NCBI RefSeq assembly: GCF_036226405.1
Contig: NZ_CP108464.1
Span: 434,001-498,000 of the forward strand
Direction of reading: 5' to 3'
DNA from: Streptomyces sp. NBC_01260
GTDB lineage: Bacteria; Actinomycetota; Actinomycetes; Streptomycetales; Streptomycetaceae
DNA: 64,000 nt
Shown one piece after another: positions 9,010 through 17,789 of the stretch. How positions within the stretch are numbered: position 1 is the first letter of the stretch; the number at the start of each line of letters is the position of its first letter. Below the pieces are notes generated by a model that had not been told where the DNA came from, did not search any database, and saw only the letters and a list, made by a program, of their open reading frames with translations. Position numbers and translations under genes: made by a program.

Positions 9010-10695
9010 ATGACGAGCCGTACGCCCATCCCACCGGAGCCTGCGGTCGCGCTGCGCGAGATCCTGGCCTTCGACGACAGCGGGACGCTGCGGCTGCTGC
9101 TGGCCCCGGGCGGCCAGGACGTCGGCGTGCGGGCCGTGGCGGTCGGGGACGAGGGGCCCGCGCAGCCGCTCGACGGGTGCCTGGTGCTGGTGGTGGGTGT
9201 GCCCGCCGCATCGGCCGGGGCGGCGGGGCCGGTGCGCGAGGCCGCCCGGCGCGGCGCTTGCGGCGTGGTGCTGCGCGACGCGGAGGGAACAGCCGCCGCA
9301 CCGGAGGTACTGGCCGCCGCAGAGGAGTCGGGCATCGCCCTGCTCACCCGGGCGGAGTGGGCCGACTGGACGGACACCGCGGCTCTGCTGCGCTCCGCAC
9401 TGGCCTGTGCGCGGGCGGGCCGGGGCGAGGAGGAAGCCGCGGTACCGGACGGCGGCGCGGAGAGTCTGGCCGCCCTCGCCGCGGCCATCGCCGAGTACAC
9501 CGGGGGCTCGATCACCATCGAGGACACCCGGTTCCGGGTCCTGGCCCACTCCGCGACCGGGCCGGAGGCCGACGGGCTGCGCCGGTCCACCATCCTGGGC
9601 GGCCGGGTGCCCGACTGGCGCGTGGCGGAACTGCGCCGCAGCGGGATGCTGCGCGCCCTGTGGACGTCCCGGGACGTGATCCACCGAGCCGCGGACGCCG
9701 ACGGTCCGGAGCGCCTGGTCGTCGCGGTCCGCAGCGGCCCCGAGGTCCTCGGCTCCATCTGGGCGGCGGCGGACGGGCGCGGTCTGTCCCCGCGGGCGGC
9801 GGACGCGCTGCGCCGGGGCGCCGAGGCCGCCGCACCCCATCTGGTGCGGCACCGGCTGCGCGAGAGCGGAGCCGCGGGCCGCAGTGAACTCGCGCTGCGG
9901 GGGCTGCTGTACGGGGAGGGGGACGCCCGTACGCATGCCTGGTCACTGGGTCTTTCGCCCGACGCCGCCTGTGCGGTCGTGGTGGCCGAACGCGACTTCG
10001 GGGCACCTGCGGGCGACCGCACGCTCGATGTCCTCGCGCTCCAGGCCGTGTCGTACCGCCCGTCGGTGCGGGTGCTGCGCGACGGCGACCGGCTGCTGGT
10101 GCTGCTGCCGGTGGACACCGGCCAGGAACGTGACGTGCTGGGGCTGGCCCGGGAGCTGGCCGCTCTGGCCCTGTCCCTGCCGACCGGGGTTCCGGTCCGG
10201 GCAGGCGCGGGCCCGGTGGCAGCCACAGCGCTGCGGGCCCGGTCCTCCTGCGAGGAGGCCGCGCTGATCGTGCGGGTCCTGCGCGAACGTGCGGACCGGG
10301 GCGGCGAGACGGGCGGGGACGGCGAAGCGCGCCGGGGCGGCGAGACGGACCGGCACGGCCGGGCGGACAGGGCGCGGTACGCGGACGCCGCGGGCGTCGG
10401 CCCCTCGCTCGACGTCGTACGGGTCCTGGATGCCGTACGGCCGGTGTGGGAGTCGGGCAGCGGGCCGGTGCACGACCTCGTGCGGGCCGATCTCGCGGCC
10501 GGCGGCGAACTGGTCCGCTCGCTTGCCGCGTATCTGGAAGCGTCGGGCGACGTCGCCCGCGCGGCGGCCCGGCTCATGGTTCACCCGAACACACTCCGGT
10601 ACCGGCTGCGACGCGCCCGGGAGCGGTTCGGCGTGGACCTGGACGACCCCGACACCAGGCTGCTCATCACCCTCGCCGTCCGTCTCACCGGATAG
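9010..10695 (+). CDS. PucR-family transcriptional regulator
   Basis: A 561-residue protein. The N-terminal roughly 130 residues form a PucR-type sensory domain (purine catabolism regulator-like), followed by a GGDEF-like linker region. The C-terminal helix-turn-helix is diagnostic: LAAYLEASGDVARAAARLMVHPNTLRYRLRRARERFGVDLDD. The segment near residues 430-460 is rich in Arg/Gly/Asp repeats (RGGETGGDGEARRGGETDRH), an unusual low-complexity insertion. The ATG at 9010 is chosen because the conserved domain begins soon after. It may regulate a neighbouring gene, but the target is unknown. Confidence 0.88.
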   Translation: MTSRTPIPPEPAVALREILAFDDSGTLRLLLAPGGQDVGVRAVAVGDEGPAQPLDGCLVLVVGVPAASAGAAGPVREAARRGACGVVLRDAEGTAAAPEVLAAAEESGIALLTRAEWADWTDTAALLRSALACARAGRGEEEAAVPDGGAESLAALAAAIAEYTGGSITIEDTRFRVLAHSATGPEADGLRRSTILGGRVPDWRVAELRRSGMLRALWTSRDVIHRAADADGPERLVVAVRSGPEVLGSIWAAADGRGLSPRAADALRRGAEAAAPHLVRHRLRESGAAGRSELALRGLLYGEGDARTHAWSLGLSPDAACAVVVAERDFGAPAGDRTLDVLALQAVSYRPSVRVLRDGDRLLVLLPVDTGQERDVLGLARELAALALSLPTGVPVRAGAGPVAATALRARSSCEEAALIVRVLRERADRGGETGGDGEARRGGETDRHGRADRARYADAAGVGPSLDVVRVLDAVRPVWESGSGPVHDLVRADLAAGGELVRSLAAYLEASGDVARAAARLMVHPNTLRYRLRRARERFGVDLDDPDTRLLITLAVRLTG

Positions 10696-10800
10696 GTTTG
10701 CCCCTGTTCGTACGGTCGTTGGCCGCCCGGCCAAGGACCTGTGCCGATGTTGTCCTGCTCGACAGAGATCTGCGGGGCCCCCATCACCGACTCTCGCTCC

Positions 10801-12180
10801 ATGAGCCTTCCCTCCACGCCCGCCCCCTCCGCGCGTGTCGCGGCCGCGGTCCGGCACGCCGTAGCCACCGGTCTGCTCGGCGAGTCCTGCCCGGTCGCCG
10901 GTTTCGTCGACACGGACGGGGTACGCGATACGGTCGCCGCCCTCCACGACGCGTTCTCCGGCCTGGCCGGAGCACCGGGAGCGCCCGGAGCGCCCCGGGT
11001 GCTGCACACCTTCGCCGCCAAGGCAGCGTCGCTCGTGCCCGTGCTGCGGCTGCTCGCCGAGTGCGGCATGGGCTGCGAGGTCGCGAGCCCCGGTGAGCTG
11101 CGGATCGCGCTCGACGCCGGCTTCGCGCCCTCGAAGATCGTCCTGGACTCCCCCGCCAAGACGCGGGAGGAGATCCGCCGGGCCCTCGCGCTCGGTGTGG
11201 CGCTCAACGCCGACAGCCTCGACGAGGTGGACCGCATCGCCGCGCTGCGGCCCGCCAATTCGGTGTCCGCCATCGGGCTCCGGGTCAACCCCCAGGTCGG
11301 CGGCGGATCCATCGGGGCGATGAGCACGGCCACCGCGACCTCCAAATTCGGCGTGGCACTGCGCGACCCCGGCGCGCGCGAGCGGATCGTGGCGGCCTTC
11401 GCCGCGCACCCCTGGCTGACCCGGCTGCACGCCCATGTCGGTTCGCAGGGCTGCCCGCTGGAGCTGATCGCGGACGGGATCGCGCAGACGTACCGGCTGG
11501 CCGAGGAGATCAACGACCTGCTCGGCACCCGGCAGGTCACCGGTCTCGACATCGGCGGCGGCCTGCCGGTCAACTTCGCCGACGACTCGGTACGGCCCAC
11601 CTTCGCCGCGTACGTGGCGGCGCTGCGCGAGGCGGTTCCCGGGCTCTTCGACGGCCGGTATGCGCTGATCACCGAGTTCGGCCGGTCCCTGATGGCCAAG
11701 AACGGCTTCATCGGCGCGCTGGTCGAGTACACGAAGGATGCCGGCGGCCGCCGTATCGCGCTCACCCACGCAGGCGCCCAGACCGCCACCCGGACCGTCT
11801 TCATGCCGGACGCCTGGCCGCTGCGGGTCGGCGCGTTCGATGCCGAGGGCCGCCCGAAGGACGGGCCGTCGCTCGTCCAGGACATCGCGGGACCGTGCTG
11901 CTTCGCCGGTGACGTCGTCGCCCATGCCCGGGAGCTGCCGGAGCTGCGGGCGGGCGACTACGTGGTGCTGTACGACACCGGTGCGTACTACTTCTCCACC
12001 CCGTGGTCCTACAACAGCCTGCCGCGGCCGGCGGTATACGGATTCGGGACGTCCGGGGAAACCGGGCAGGACGGCCGCGCGGTCCGCTTCGCAGCGGTGC
12101 GCGACGCCCAGTCACTGGAGTCGATCTCGGCGGAGAGCGGCCTGGCGCACGCCGACGCCCTGCTGGACCTGCACCCCTGA
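10801..12180 (+). CDS. Fold-type III PLP enzyme (decarboxylase/racemase-like)
   Basis: A 459-residue relative of diaminopimelate and ornithine decarboxylases. The PLP-lysine region is VLHTFAAKAASLVPVL, with HAHVGSQG and LDIGGGLPVNF forming the phosphate-binding part of the alpha/beta barrel, and the C-terminal YDTGAYYFSTPWSYNSLPRPAVY matches the beta-domain substrate site. The substrate is unknown. An upstream ATG at 10747 has a better ribosome binding site (AAGGA, 8 bases away) and would add 18 residues; the 10801 start is preferred because the extension is not family-like. Racemase- and acetyltransferase-like genes lie nearby on the other strand. Confidence 0.8.
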   Translation: MSLPSTPAPSARVAAAVRHAVATGLLGESCPVAGFVDTDGVRDTVAALHDAFSGLAGAPGAPGAPRVLHTFAAKAASLVPVLRLLAECGMGCEVASPGELRIALDAGFAPSKIVLDSPAKTREEIRRALALGVALNADSLDEVDRIAALRPANSVSAIGLRVNPQVGGGSIGAMSTATATSKFGVALRDPGARERIVAAFAAHPWLTRLHAHVGSQGCPLELIADGIAQTYRLAEEINDLLGTRQVTGLDIGGGLPVNFADDSVRPTFAAYVAALREAVPGLFDGRYALITEFGRSLMAKNGFIGALVEYTKDAGGRRIALTHAGAQTATRTVFMPDAWPLRVGAFDAEGRPKDGPSLVQDIAGPCCFAGDVVAHARELPELRAGDYVVLYDTGAYYFSTPWSYNSLPRPAVYGFGTSGETGQDGRAVRFAAVRDAQSLESISAESGLAHADALLDLHP

Positions 12181-12210
12181 GCCCCTCGACACTGCTGGCA
12201 TCCCTGCTGG

Positions 12211-12549
12211 ATGCGGCAGTTGGGACTGCGGCCGAGCCGGCGCGGGCTCGCGGACCACACCGGGCTCGAACCCCTCTGCATGTCGAAACCGGCACGCGGT
12301 CTGGAGGCCGCCGGGCTCGTCGGGCGCGCCGGCGACCCCTCGGACACCAGGGCGGTCCAGCTGTCGCTGACGGACGAGGGACACCCGGTGACGGGCCGGG
12401 CGGTCGAGGTGGTGCACCGGCTCGTCAACGGGACGCTCGCACCGCTGGGTGCCCTGGACGGCCCGGACGCGGAGGCGTTCACCCAGATGCTGACGGCGCT
12501 GCTCGACGTACCGGTCCCCGCGGTGACCGAACCTTCCATGAAGGAGTAG
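12211..12549 (+). pseudogene. MarR-family regulator, N-terminally truncated
   Basis: The 112-residue frame MRQLGLRPSRRGLADHTG through LEAAGLVGRAGDPSDTRAVQ to LTDEGHPVTGRAVEVV is the winged-helix part of a MarR protein. The first dimerisation helix and the start of the domain (about 35-40 residues) are missing. No good ribosome binding site precedes the ATG, and several conserved positions are altered. It directly follows the PLP enzyme. Likely a remnant. Confidence 0.6.
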
Positions 12550-12551
12550 CC

Positions 12552-12720
12552 ATGTCCGCCGGACCGACCGTCAACGGCCAGGTCATCGGCCAGGCCCACT
12601 ACGCCACGCGCGCCGTCCTGGAACGGCTGCCGGCAGGTGTCGGCACCGCTGAGATCACCGCCCGGCCGCACGCGGACCTACCGGCCGAGGACCTGGCCGC
12701 GGCGGGCCGGGTGCCGGCCG
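12552..12720 (+). pseudogene. Second MarR-family remnant with internal deletion
   Basis: MSAGPTVNGQVIGQAHYATR followed by AVLERLPAG matches the N-terminal helix of a MarR subfamily. The frame then jumps to DLPAEDLAAAGRVPAV, which is normally the C-terminal helix. The whole winged helix is missing. It starts just after an AAGGAG at the end of the previous remnant, so the two were probably tandem regulators. The frame stays open further only because it runs antisense to the proline-rich gene. Confidence 0.55.
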
Positions 12721-12778
12721 TGTCACCGCGCGGGCCGGCGCCGTACTGGCCGGGGGCTGAGGCGGGAGCGGCGGCCGG

Positions 12779-13003
12779 TCAGCCGACCGGCGAGGGCTCC
12801 GGCTCCGGCGGCGGCACCGGCTCGGGATTCGGCGCGGGCGGCTGCGGGATCGGATCGGGCGAGGGGCCCGGCGGGGTGGGAACGGGCGGTGTCGGCCCCG
12901 GACCCGGCGGCACGGGCGTCGGCTCCGGCAGCGGCCGGGGCGGCCCCGGAACCGGCCCCGGGGTGGGCGCGGGCGGAACGGGGTCGGGGAACGGATGGGT
13001 CAT
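12779..13003 (-). CDS. Proline-rich small protein
   Basis: A 74-residue protein starting MTHPFPDPVPPAPTPGPV and composed almost wholly of Pro, with Gly, Thr, Glu and Val in PxP and PGP repeats. A GGAGG lies six bases before the ATG at 13003, which strongly supports real translation. There is no signal peptide or membrane segment. Proline-rich small proteins of this kind occur in Streptomyces without known function. The low complexity means the long open frame on the opposite strand is a shadow of it. Confidence 0.6.
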   Translation of the reverse strand: MTHPFPDPVPPAPTPGPVPGPPRPLPEPTPVPPGPGPTPPVPTPPGPSPDPIPQPPAPNPEPVPPPEPEPSPVG

Positions 13004-13087
13004 CTCGGGCCTCCGAACGGTCGGGGTGGATCTCCTCCACCGTCTCCCGGAGCGGCTGCCCGCGCCCGGCGAGTCCATACGTACGGG

Positions 13088-13747
13088 CTACGAAAGATCC
13101 GCCCGGCCTGCCGAACCGGCCGCGGCCGCCGCGGCGGCCAGCCCCGGACGCGGGCTGGACAGGACCGGGATCCGGGTGGCCGTGCGAGTGACGGCATCGG
13201 CCATCGAGGCCTGGGCCAGCACGATCACGTCGGCGTCCGTCACCGCGTCGGCCGCGGCGGCCACCAGATCCAGATACCCCTCACGCTCGCCCGCCTCGAA
13301 CCGCTCCCAGGCGCCCTCGACCAGGACGGTGCGCACCTTGGCCGGACGCCCGCCCGCCCTGTCCGCCTCCTCGGCGAGCAGCGCGAGGGTCGGCGGCAGG
13401 GTGGCGGCGAGTGCCGCGATGACGGTCACCCGCTCCGCACGGGCGGCGTCCGCCGCCATCGGGCGGTCGACCCGCAGCACCGGGACGCCGAGCGCCACCC
13501 CGACCGACTCGGCGACCCCACCGATCGTCGAGCAGGTACAGAGCACAGCGGTGGCTCCCCCGGCGACCGCATCGGAAAGCAGCGCCTGGATCTCGCCCGT
13601 CACCGCTTCCGGCCCCATCGCTCCGGCCCGGTCTAGCAGTTCCTTGTGCACGAGGTGGCGCAGGACGAGCCCGGGATGGCCGGCGTCGCGCAGGGCGTCG
13701 AAGACCGGGACATGGACCGGAGAGGTGTGCAGCAGAGCGAGGGTCAC
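13088..13747 (-). CDS. Asp/Glu racemase superfamily protein
   Basis: A 219-residue protein with the two-Cys-half racemase layout. The first region, ATAVLCTCSTIGGVAES, contains the Cys that would act as one base. The second region (DADVIVLAQASMAD) has Ala-Ser where a second Cys is expected, so a racemase mechanism is doubtful. The GTG at 13747 (VTLALLHTSPVHVPVF) is favoured over the ATG at 13780 because the conserved strand starts there. It sits 39 bases downstream of the GNAT gene on the same strand. The substrate is unknown. Confidence 0.72.
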   Translation of the reverse strand: MTLALLHTSPVHVPVFDALRDAGHPGLVLRHLVHKELLDRAGAMGPEAVTGEIQALLSDAVAGGATAVLCTCSTIGGVAESVGVALGVPVLRVDRPMAADAARAERVTVIAALAATLPPTLALLAEEADRAGGRPAKVRTVLVEGAWERFEAGEREGYLDLVAAAADAVTDADVIVLAQASMADAVTRTATRIPVLSSPRPGLAAAAAAAGSAGRADLS

Positions 13748-13786
13748 GGGCGAAACGCTACCGGCCCCGCCGGCCGGCACCAGGAG

Positions 13787-14149
13787 TCAGTACAGCTCGG
13801 GACGGGACCTGAGCTGCTCCTTCGCCCGCTCCACCAGACCACCCGGAGCCTCCGGCGCCTCGTCGGGGTGGCGCGACGCCCACTTCGCGGCGTACGGGCA
13901 GAGCGGGACTACAGGCACTCCCCCGCGACCCGCCATGGCGTAGAACTCCCTGACCAGGGAGCCTGCGATGCCCTTGCCCTCGTGCCCCGGCTCGACGACC
14001 GTGTGCACGGCGACGAGCGCGGCGGGCGCTCCCTCCATGACGAAGTACACGACGACCCCGGCAGCCGCGCCGTTCTCGTACGCGAGCAGCTTGCCGGCTG
14101 CCCGGTCGTCACGGATGTCGAGCCCGGTCCGTCCGGTCTGGTCCGCCAT
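13787..14149 (-). CDS. GNAT-family N-acetyltransferase (YjdJ-like)
   Basis: A 120-residue small acetyltransferase. The core AVHTVVEPGHEGKGIAGSLV contains the acetyl-CoA pyrophosphate loop, followed by PVVPLCPYAAKWASRHPD. This short form matches the YjdJ/GTLF-type family whose substrates are mostly unknown. The ATG at 14149 starts in front of the first beta strand. It lies between panD and the racemase-like gene on the same strand and may be co-transcribed with them. Confidence 0.85.
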   Translation of the reverse strand: MADQTGRTGLDIRDDRAAGKLLAYENGAAAGVVVYFVMEGAPAALVAVHTVVEPGHEGKGIAGSLVREFYAMAGRGGVPVVPLCPYAAKWASRHPDEAPEAPGGLVERAKEQLRSRPELY

Positions 14150-14179
14150 GGCGGGTGCCCCCTCGGTGGGTCGGTCGCT

Positions 14180-14605
14180 TCAGCGCGCCGCGGGCACGGC
14201 GTGCGGGCCGCGCGCGGTGTCGGTGCCCGGGACAGGCGCTGAGGCATCGGCGCCGAGCGCGACGATCCGGTTTCCCGCGTCGACATGGACGATACGCGGA
14301 ACCAGGCGGCGCGCCTCGGCGTCGTCGACCTGCGCGTAGCTGATCAGGATGACCAGGTCGCCAGGGTGCACGAGGTGGGCGGCCGCGCCGTTGATTCCGA
14401 TGACCCCGGAGCCACGTTCGCCCTCGATCACGTACGTCTCCAGCCGGGCACCGTTGTCGATGTCCACGATGTGCACGAGCTCGCCGGGCAGCAGATCCGC
14501 GGCCTCCATCAGCTCGGCGTCGACGGTGACGGAACCGACGTAGTGCAGGTCGGCCTGGGTCACGGTGGCCCGGTGGATTTTCGACTTGAACATCGTGCGC
14601 AGCAT
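14180..14605 (-). CDS. panD: Aspartate 1-decarboxylase
   Basis: Makes beta-alanine from L-aspartate for pantothenate and coenzyme A. It is produced as a proenzyme that cleaves itself to generate a pyruvoyl cofactor. The 141-residue sequence begins [20 protein letters not shown], and the cleavage site Gly24-Ser25 lies in YVGSVT. The later GINGAAAH is the conserved Asn/Gly region. The ATG at 14605 follows a GGAGT box. The C-terminal roughly 20 residues (Ala/Pro-rich) extend beyond the common length. Located apart from panB/panC. Confidence 0.95.
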   Translation of the reverse strand: MLRTMFKSKIHRATVTQADLHYVGSVTVDAELMEAADLLPGELVHIVDIDNGARLETYVIEGERGSGVIGINGAAAHLVHPGDLVILISYAQVDDAEARRLVPRIVHVDAGNRIVALGADASAPVPGTDTARGPHAVPAAR

Positions 14606-14966
14606 TGAGGTACTCCTGAATCTAGGCTCCCTGCCTGCGTTTTTGCAGGTCAAGGGCAGTTCCTCAACCCTACAACGAGGCGCATGTCCGGGCAGCTTTC
14701 CCCAGGTTTTTCAGGACTCCCGCTGACCACTTGCTGACTTCCCTGACCATCGACGCACCCTGCACGTCGGCTGCCGCTGGTGCGACCGCCCACCGACGCG
14801 CACGGCGGGGCAGCGGATGCAGGCTTCTCCGAACTTCGGAGCCGTGCCCTCCCGAAGCCTCCGATCTACAGCTCTCGGAGACCGAACTGGTGACGGCGGA
14901 GGGAACAGCGAGATGTTCCGGGGGGCGAGAGCCGCTCCACCTGCCGCCTCGGTACTGTGACTTCGT

Positions 14967-15863
14967 ATGACCGACACCGAGATCGAGATCACCGCAGACC
15001 TGGTCCGCGACCTGCTGCAGGAGCAACATCCAGACCTTGCGGGGCTGGCCATCCGTGAGGTGGCGGGCGGCTGGGGCAACCAAATGTGGCGTCTCGGGGA
15101 CGAGTTGGCCGTGCGAATGCAGCGCATGGACCCCACCCCGGAGCTCCAGCTCAATGAGCGGCGATGGCTACCTGTGCTGGCCCCGCTTCTGCCACTCCCG
15201 GTGCCGACCCCGGTGCGGTTCGGCGAACCGTCCGAGCGCTTCCCCAAGCACTGGACCGTGATGACGTGGGTTCCCGGCGAGCCGCTTGACCACGGCTCGA
15301 TCAGCCGCGGTGCCCACGCCGCCGACACTCTGGCGGGTTTCCTCCAGGCGCTCCATGTGGAGGCGCCCGCCGAGGCGCCGATCGCTACGGGCCGCGGTGC
15401 CCATCCCAGGAACTGTACGGACGCCTTCGAGAACTTCTTCCAGGCCGTTGCCCCCGACGACATCGCTGCCGACGTCCGGGCCGTCTGGGACGACGCCGTT
15501 GCGGCCCAGGCGTGGGAGGGCCCGCCGGTGTGGGTGCACGGCGACCTCCATCCCGCGAACGTCGTCGTCTCGGACGGAACACTCTCGGGCATCGTCGACT
15601 TCGGTGACATGTTCGCCGGCGATCCAGCGTGGGACCTCGCCGCCGCATGGGTGCTGCTACCCGCGGGCACGGCCTCACGGTTCTTCGACATGTACGCGCA
15701 TGCGGACGAGGCGGCGATCCGGCGCGCCCGCGGGCTGGCCGCTATGAAGAGCCTCTTCCTGATGCTCATGGGGCAGAACGGAGATCGGGGTCTTCCCGGC
15801 GGCAAGCCTCACTGGGGACCTGCAGGTCGGGCGGCACTTGATCGTGTTCTGAAGGGTGTTTGA
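14967..15863 (+). CDS. Aminoglycoside phosphotransferase-family kinase
   Basis: A 298-residue protein-kinase-like small-molecule kinase. The Brenner motif VWVHGDLHPANVVV gives the catalytic Asp and Asn, and GIVDFGDMFAGDPAWDLA gives the magnesium-binding Asp. The substrate could be an aminoglycoside, homoserine, choline or another alcohol; the sequence does not decide. A TACTGT hexamer ten bases before the ATG at 14967 and the lack of a ribosome binding site suggest leaderless expression. The upstream gap to panD shows nothing else. Confidence 0.88.
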   Translation: MTDTEIEITADLVRDLLQEQHPDLAGLAIREVAGGWGNQMWRLGDELAVRMQRMDPTPELQLNERRWLPVLAPLLPLPVPTPVRFGEPSERFPKHWTVMTWVPGEPLDHGSISRGAHAADTLAGFLQALHVEAPAEAPIATGRGAHPRNCTDAFENFFQAVAPDDIAADVRAVWDDAVAAQAWEGPPVWVHGDLHPANVVVSDGTLSGIVDFGDMFAGDPAWDLAAAWVLLPAGTASRFFDMYAHADEAAIRRARGLAAMKSLFLMLMGQNGDRGLPGGKPHWGPAGRAALDRVLKGV

Positions 15864-15929
15864 AGCACGCTTCGTCGGACCTGTTGTCGATCTTGTTTGA
15901 GGGCCACGCGGCAGCCCACGTTCGCGGGT

Positions 15930-16082
15930 TCATCGATCACCACGCGTGGTGGGGATGCCACGGTCCACGGCCGCACGCTGCCCGTGGCCCCGATCGAGCC
16001 GGCGGAGTTCCTCCTCAGCGCCGGCCAGGCTGACCTTCAGGCCTTCGGCCTCGCCGAGCCAGCCTTCGCGCTCGGCCTCAGC
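15930..16082 (-). pseudogene. Recombinase/integrase C-terminal fragment (tentative)
   Basis: On the minus strand the stretch IAEAEREGWLGEAEGLKVSL resembles the C-terminal helical tail of site-specific recombinases or integrases from Streptomyces. Nothing catalytic is present. It is joined directly to the aldo/keto reductase scrap on the opposite strand. Assignment rests on remembered similarity and is uncertain. Confidence 0.35.
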
Positions 16083-16146
16083 GATCCACCGCGCTGTGGA
16101 CCTGGGCGTCACCTTGATCGGTACCGCCGAGAACTACGGCCCTTAC
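16081..16146 (+). pseudogene. Aldo/keto reductase fragment
   Basis: The 22-codon run AIHRAVDLGVTLIGTAENYG followed by PY reproduces the segment around the catalytic Asp and Tyr of aldo/keto reductases (usually LIDTAENYG). Here the catalytic Asp is replaced by Gly. Sequence on both sides is unrelated, so it is a scrap left by rearrangement. Confidence 0.55.
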
Positions 16147-16149
16147 CAT

Positions 16150-16777
16150 CTGCGTCCCGCACCGCCGGCTCCCCGACCAAGGTCGTCAGCCGGGGGTCGT
16201 CCGGGTATTTTGCCGCCGCCATCCGCAATTGCGCGACGGCGGTACGCGCGACATTTTCCCGGTCGGCGCAGAGGGTGCGCATCGCCGGATCGGTGAAAAG
16301 ACCTCACACGTAATTGCGGTGCTTTTCCGGGACGGCGGAGAAGTCAGTGATCAGTGCTGCCGCGAGCGGCTTCCAGGCGATGACGTCCATTCGGAGGCCC
16401 CTCACGATCGCCGGGGTGGAGGTGAGGTCGTCAAGGACCCGGCGCAGCTGAGGCTGCACCTTCTGCGGGGCCCGGCGCCGCGGTTTCGCGGACTCCTTCC
16501 CCGCCAGACCGAGCAGGTGGCGCCGCTGGTCGTCATCCAGGTGGGGCGCCTGCGCGACCGTCTCCAGGGCAGGGGCTGACGCGGGCATGCGGCCCTGCTC
16601 CAGCCGGGTGCAGTAGTCCGTGGAGATCACCGCGCGCCGGGCGGCCTCCTCCCTGCGCAGGCCGGTCACCCGACGCGGCCCCCCGCCGTCGGGCAGCCCC
16701 ACGGCGCGCGGGCTCAGCCCGGCCCGGCGGGCCTTCAGGAACTCGCCGAGCTCATCGAGATGCGGTGTCGGACTCAT
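16150..16777 (-). pseudogene. XRE/MmyB-family regulator with in-frame stop
   Basis: The ATG at 16777 begins MSPTPHLDELGEFLKARR, followed by the helix-turn-helix VTGLRREEAARRAVISTDYC and the start of the MmyB ligand-binding domain. An in-frame TGA at 16304-16306 follows RNYV. Beyond it the same frame resumes as GLFTDPAMRTLCADRENVAR and LRMAAAKYPDDPRLTTLVGE, which are standard MmyB domain sequences. A CGA to TGA change would explain this. The far C-terminus is lost at the junction with the reductase scrap. The first 157 residues could still be made. Such regulators are usually divergent from the oxidoreductase they control, as here. Confidence 0.75.
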
Positions 16778-16965
16778 GCCTCCCAGCGTGACAGCGAGCG
16801 CCCCTTGTGTGAGGGGGAGGAGTCTCTCCCGGGAGTTTCCCTCCCAGGAGGAAACTCTCCTCTTTGCGGCCCACTCACCCCGTGCCAACCTGGGAGATGG
16901 CAGATGAAGAAACGAAAACCCAACCGGCCAACCATTTCCCTGGCACGAGAGAGGAACAGCGCGAC

Positions 16966-17385
16966 ATGGAATTCGTCAAGCAGCAGGCGACCGGCAAGGG
17001 CCCGGAGAACTGGTTCAGTGGGGACGTGTGGTTCGACGCCCTTTACGCCGGCACCGAGCCCTCCCGCATGCGGGCCAACATGGTCCGCTTCGCACCCGGT
17101 GCCCGCACCGCCTGGCACCACCACGCCGTCGGCCAGACACTCCACGTCGTCGCCGGCATCGCCCTGATCGGGACCCGCGACGGCACGGTCTGCGCCGCCC
17201 ACCCCGGCGAGACGGTCACCTGCCCGCCCGGCGAGGAGCACTGGCACGGCGCCACCGAGGACCGCTTCATGCAGCACCTCGCCCTCTGGGAAGCCCCTGC
17301 CCCCGAGGACGGCCGGCCCGAGACCACCTGGCTGGAACACATCACCGACGCGCAGTACAGCGGGCCGCGCACCCGCAGCAGCTGA
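16966..17385 (+). CDS. Cupin-domain protein
   Basis: A 139-residue single-domain cupin. The first motif reads PGARTAWHHHAVGQTLHVV, with metal-ligand histidines and a Gln where Glu is frequent, and the second reads PPGEEHWHGATEDRFMQHLA. Small proteins of this group are often quercetinase- or carboxymuconolactone-related partners of oxidoreductases. The ATG at 16966 has GAGAGGAA about ten bases upstream; an in-frame ATG at 16897 lacks one. It is divergent from the broken XRE/MmyB regulator, its probable former controller. Confidence 0.85.
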   Translation: MEFVKQQATGKGPENWFSGDVWFDALYAGTEPSRMRANMVRFAPGARTAWHHHAVGQTLHVVAGIALIGTRDGTVCAAHPGETVTCPPGEEHWHGATEDRFMQHLALWEAPAPEDGRPETTWLEHITDAQYSGPRTRSS

Positions 17386-17414
17386 CCCAACTGACGCGCA
17401 AAGGAGGGCATTTC

Positions 17415-17695
17415 ATGTCCGCGATCATGGCCGCTCCGTTCCGCGGCCACGGCCCCGACCGGACACCCCTCTCCTGCCGCCGCCTGCGCCTGCGCGGAGT
17501 GTCCTGTGGCTTCACCCGGCCCGCGGAGCTCGGCAGCGTGATCGCCACAGCCGGCCAGGTGCTGCTGCCCGCGGTCGCAGACGGCCGGGTGCGACCCCTG
17601 ATCGACACCCCCTGGCCTTCGATACCGCCGCCCGGGCCGCCGAGCGGCTCCGCTTGCACCGGGCCCAAGGAAAGACCGTCCTCACCGTTTCCTGA
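17415..17695 (+). pseudogene. Quinone oxidoreductase C-terminal remnant, frameshifted
   Basis: The first frame reads FTRPAELGSVIATAGQVLLP and then AVADGRVRPLIDT. At the run of C near 17610 homology moves to another frame, which reads PLAFDTAARAAERLRLHRAQ, GKTVLTVS and a stop at 17693-17695. Together these are the end of a medium-chain quinone oxidoreductase. The N-terminal catalytic and nucleotide domains are absent. It lies between the cupin and the intact alcohol dehydrogenase. Confidence 0.65.
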
Positions 17696-17789
17696 CTCCC
17701 GGCGCCGCCCGGCGCCCGGCGCTGCTGAGCCGCTCCGGCCATGGCGGCCAGGTATCAAATCCCACGCGATGAGAAAGCGAGTTGTCCCC

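Noticed and set aside
12003..13943. Long plus-strand open frame with a glycine-rich middle
   Set aside because: It is antisense to the proline-rich small protein and the racemase-like gene; only its short MarR-like start is real homology.
14731..14970. Plus-strand 79-codon frame between panD and the kinase gene
   Set aside because: Its translation has no motif or hydrophobic pattern, there is no ribosome binding site, and it overlaps the kinase start region.
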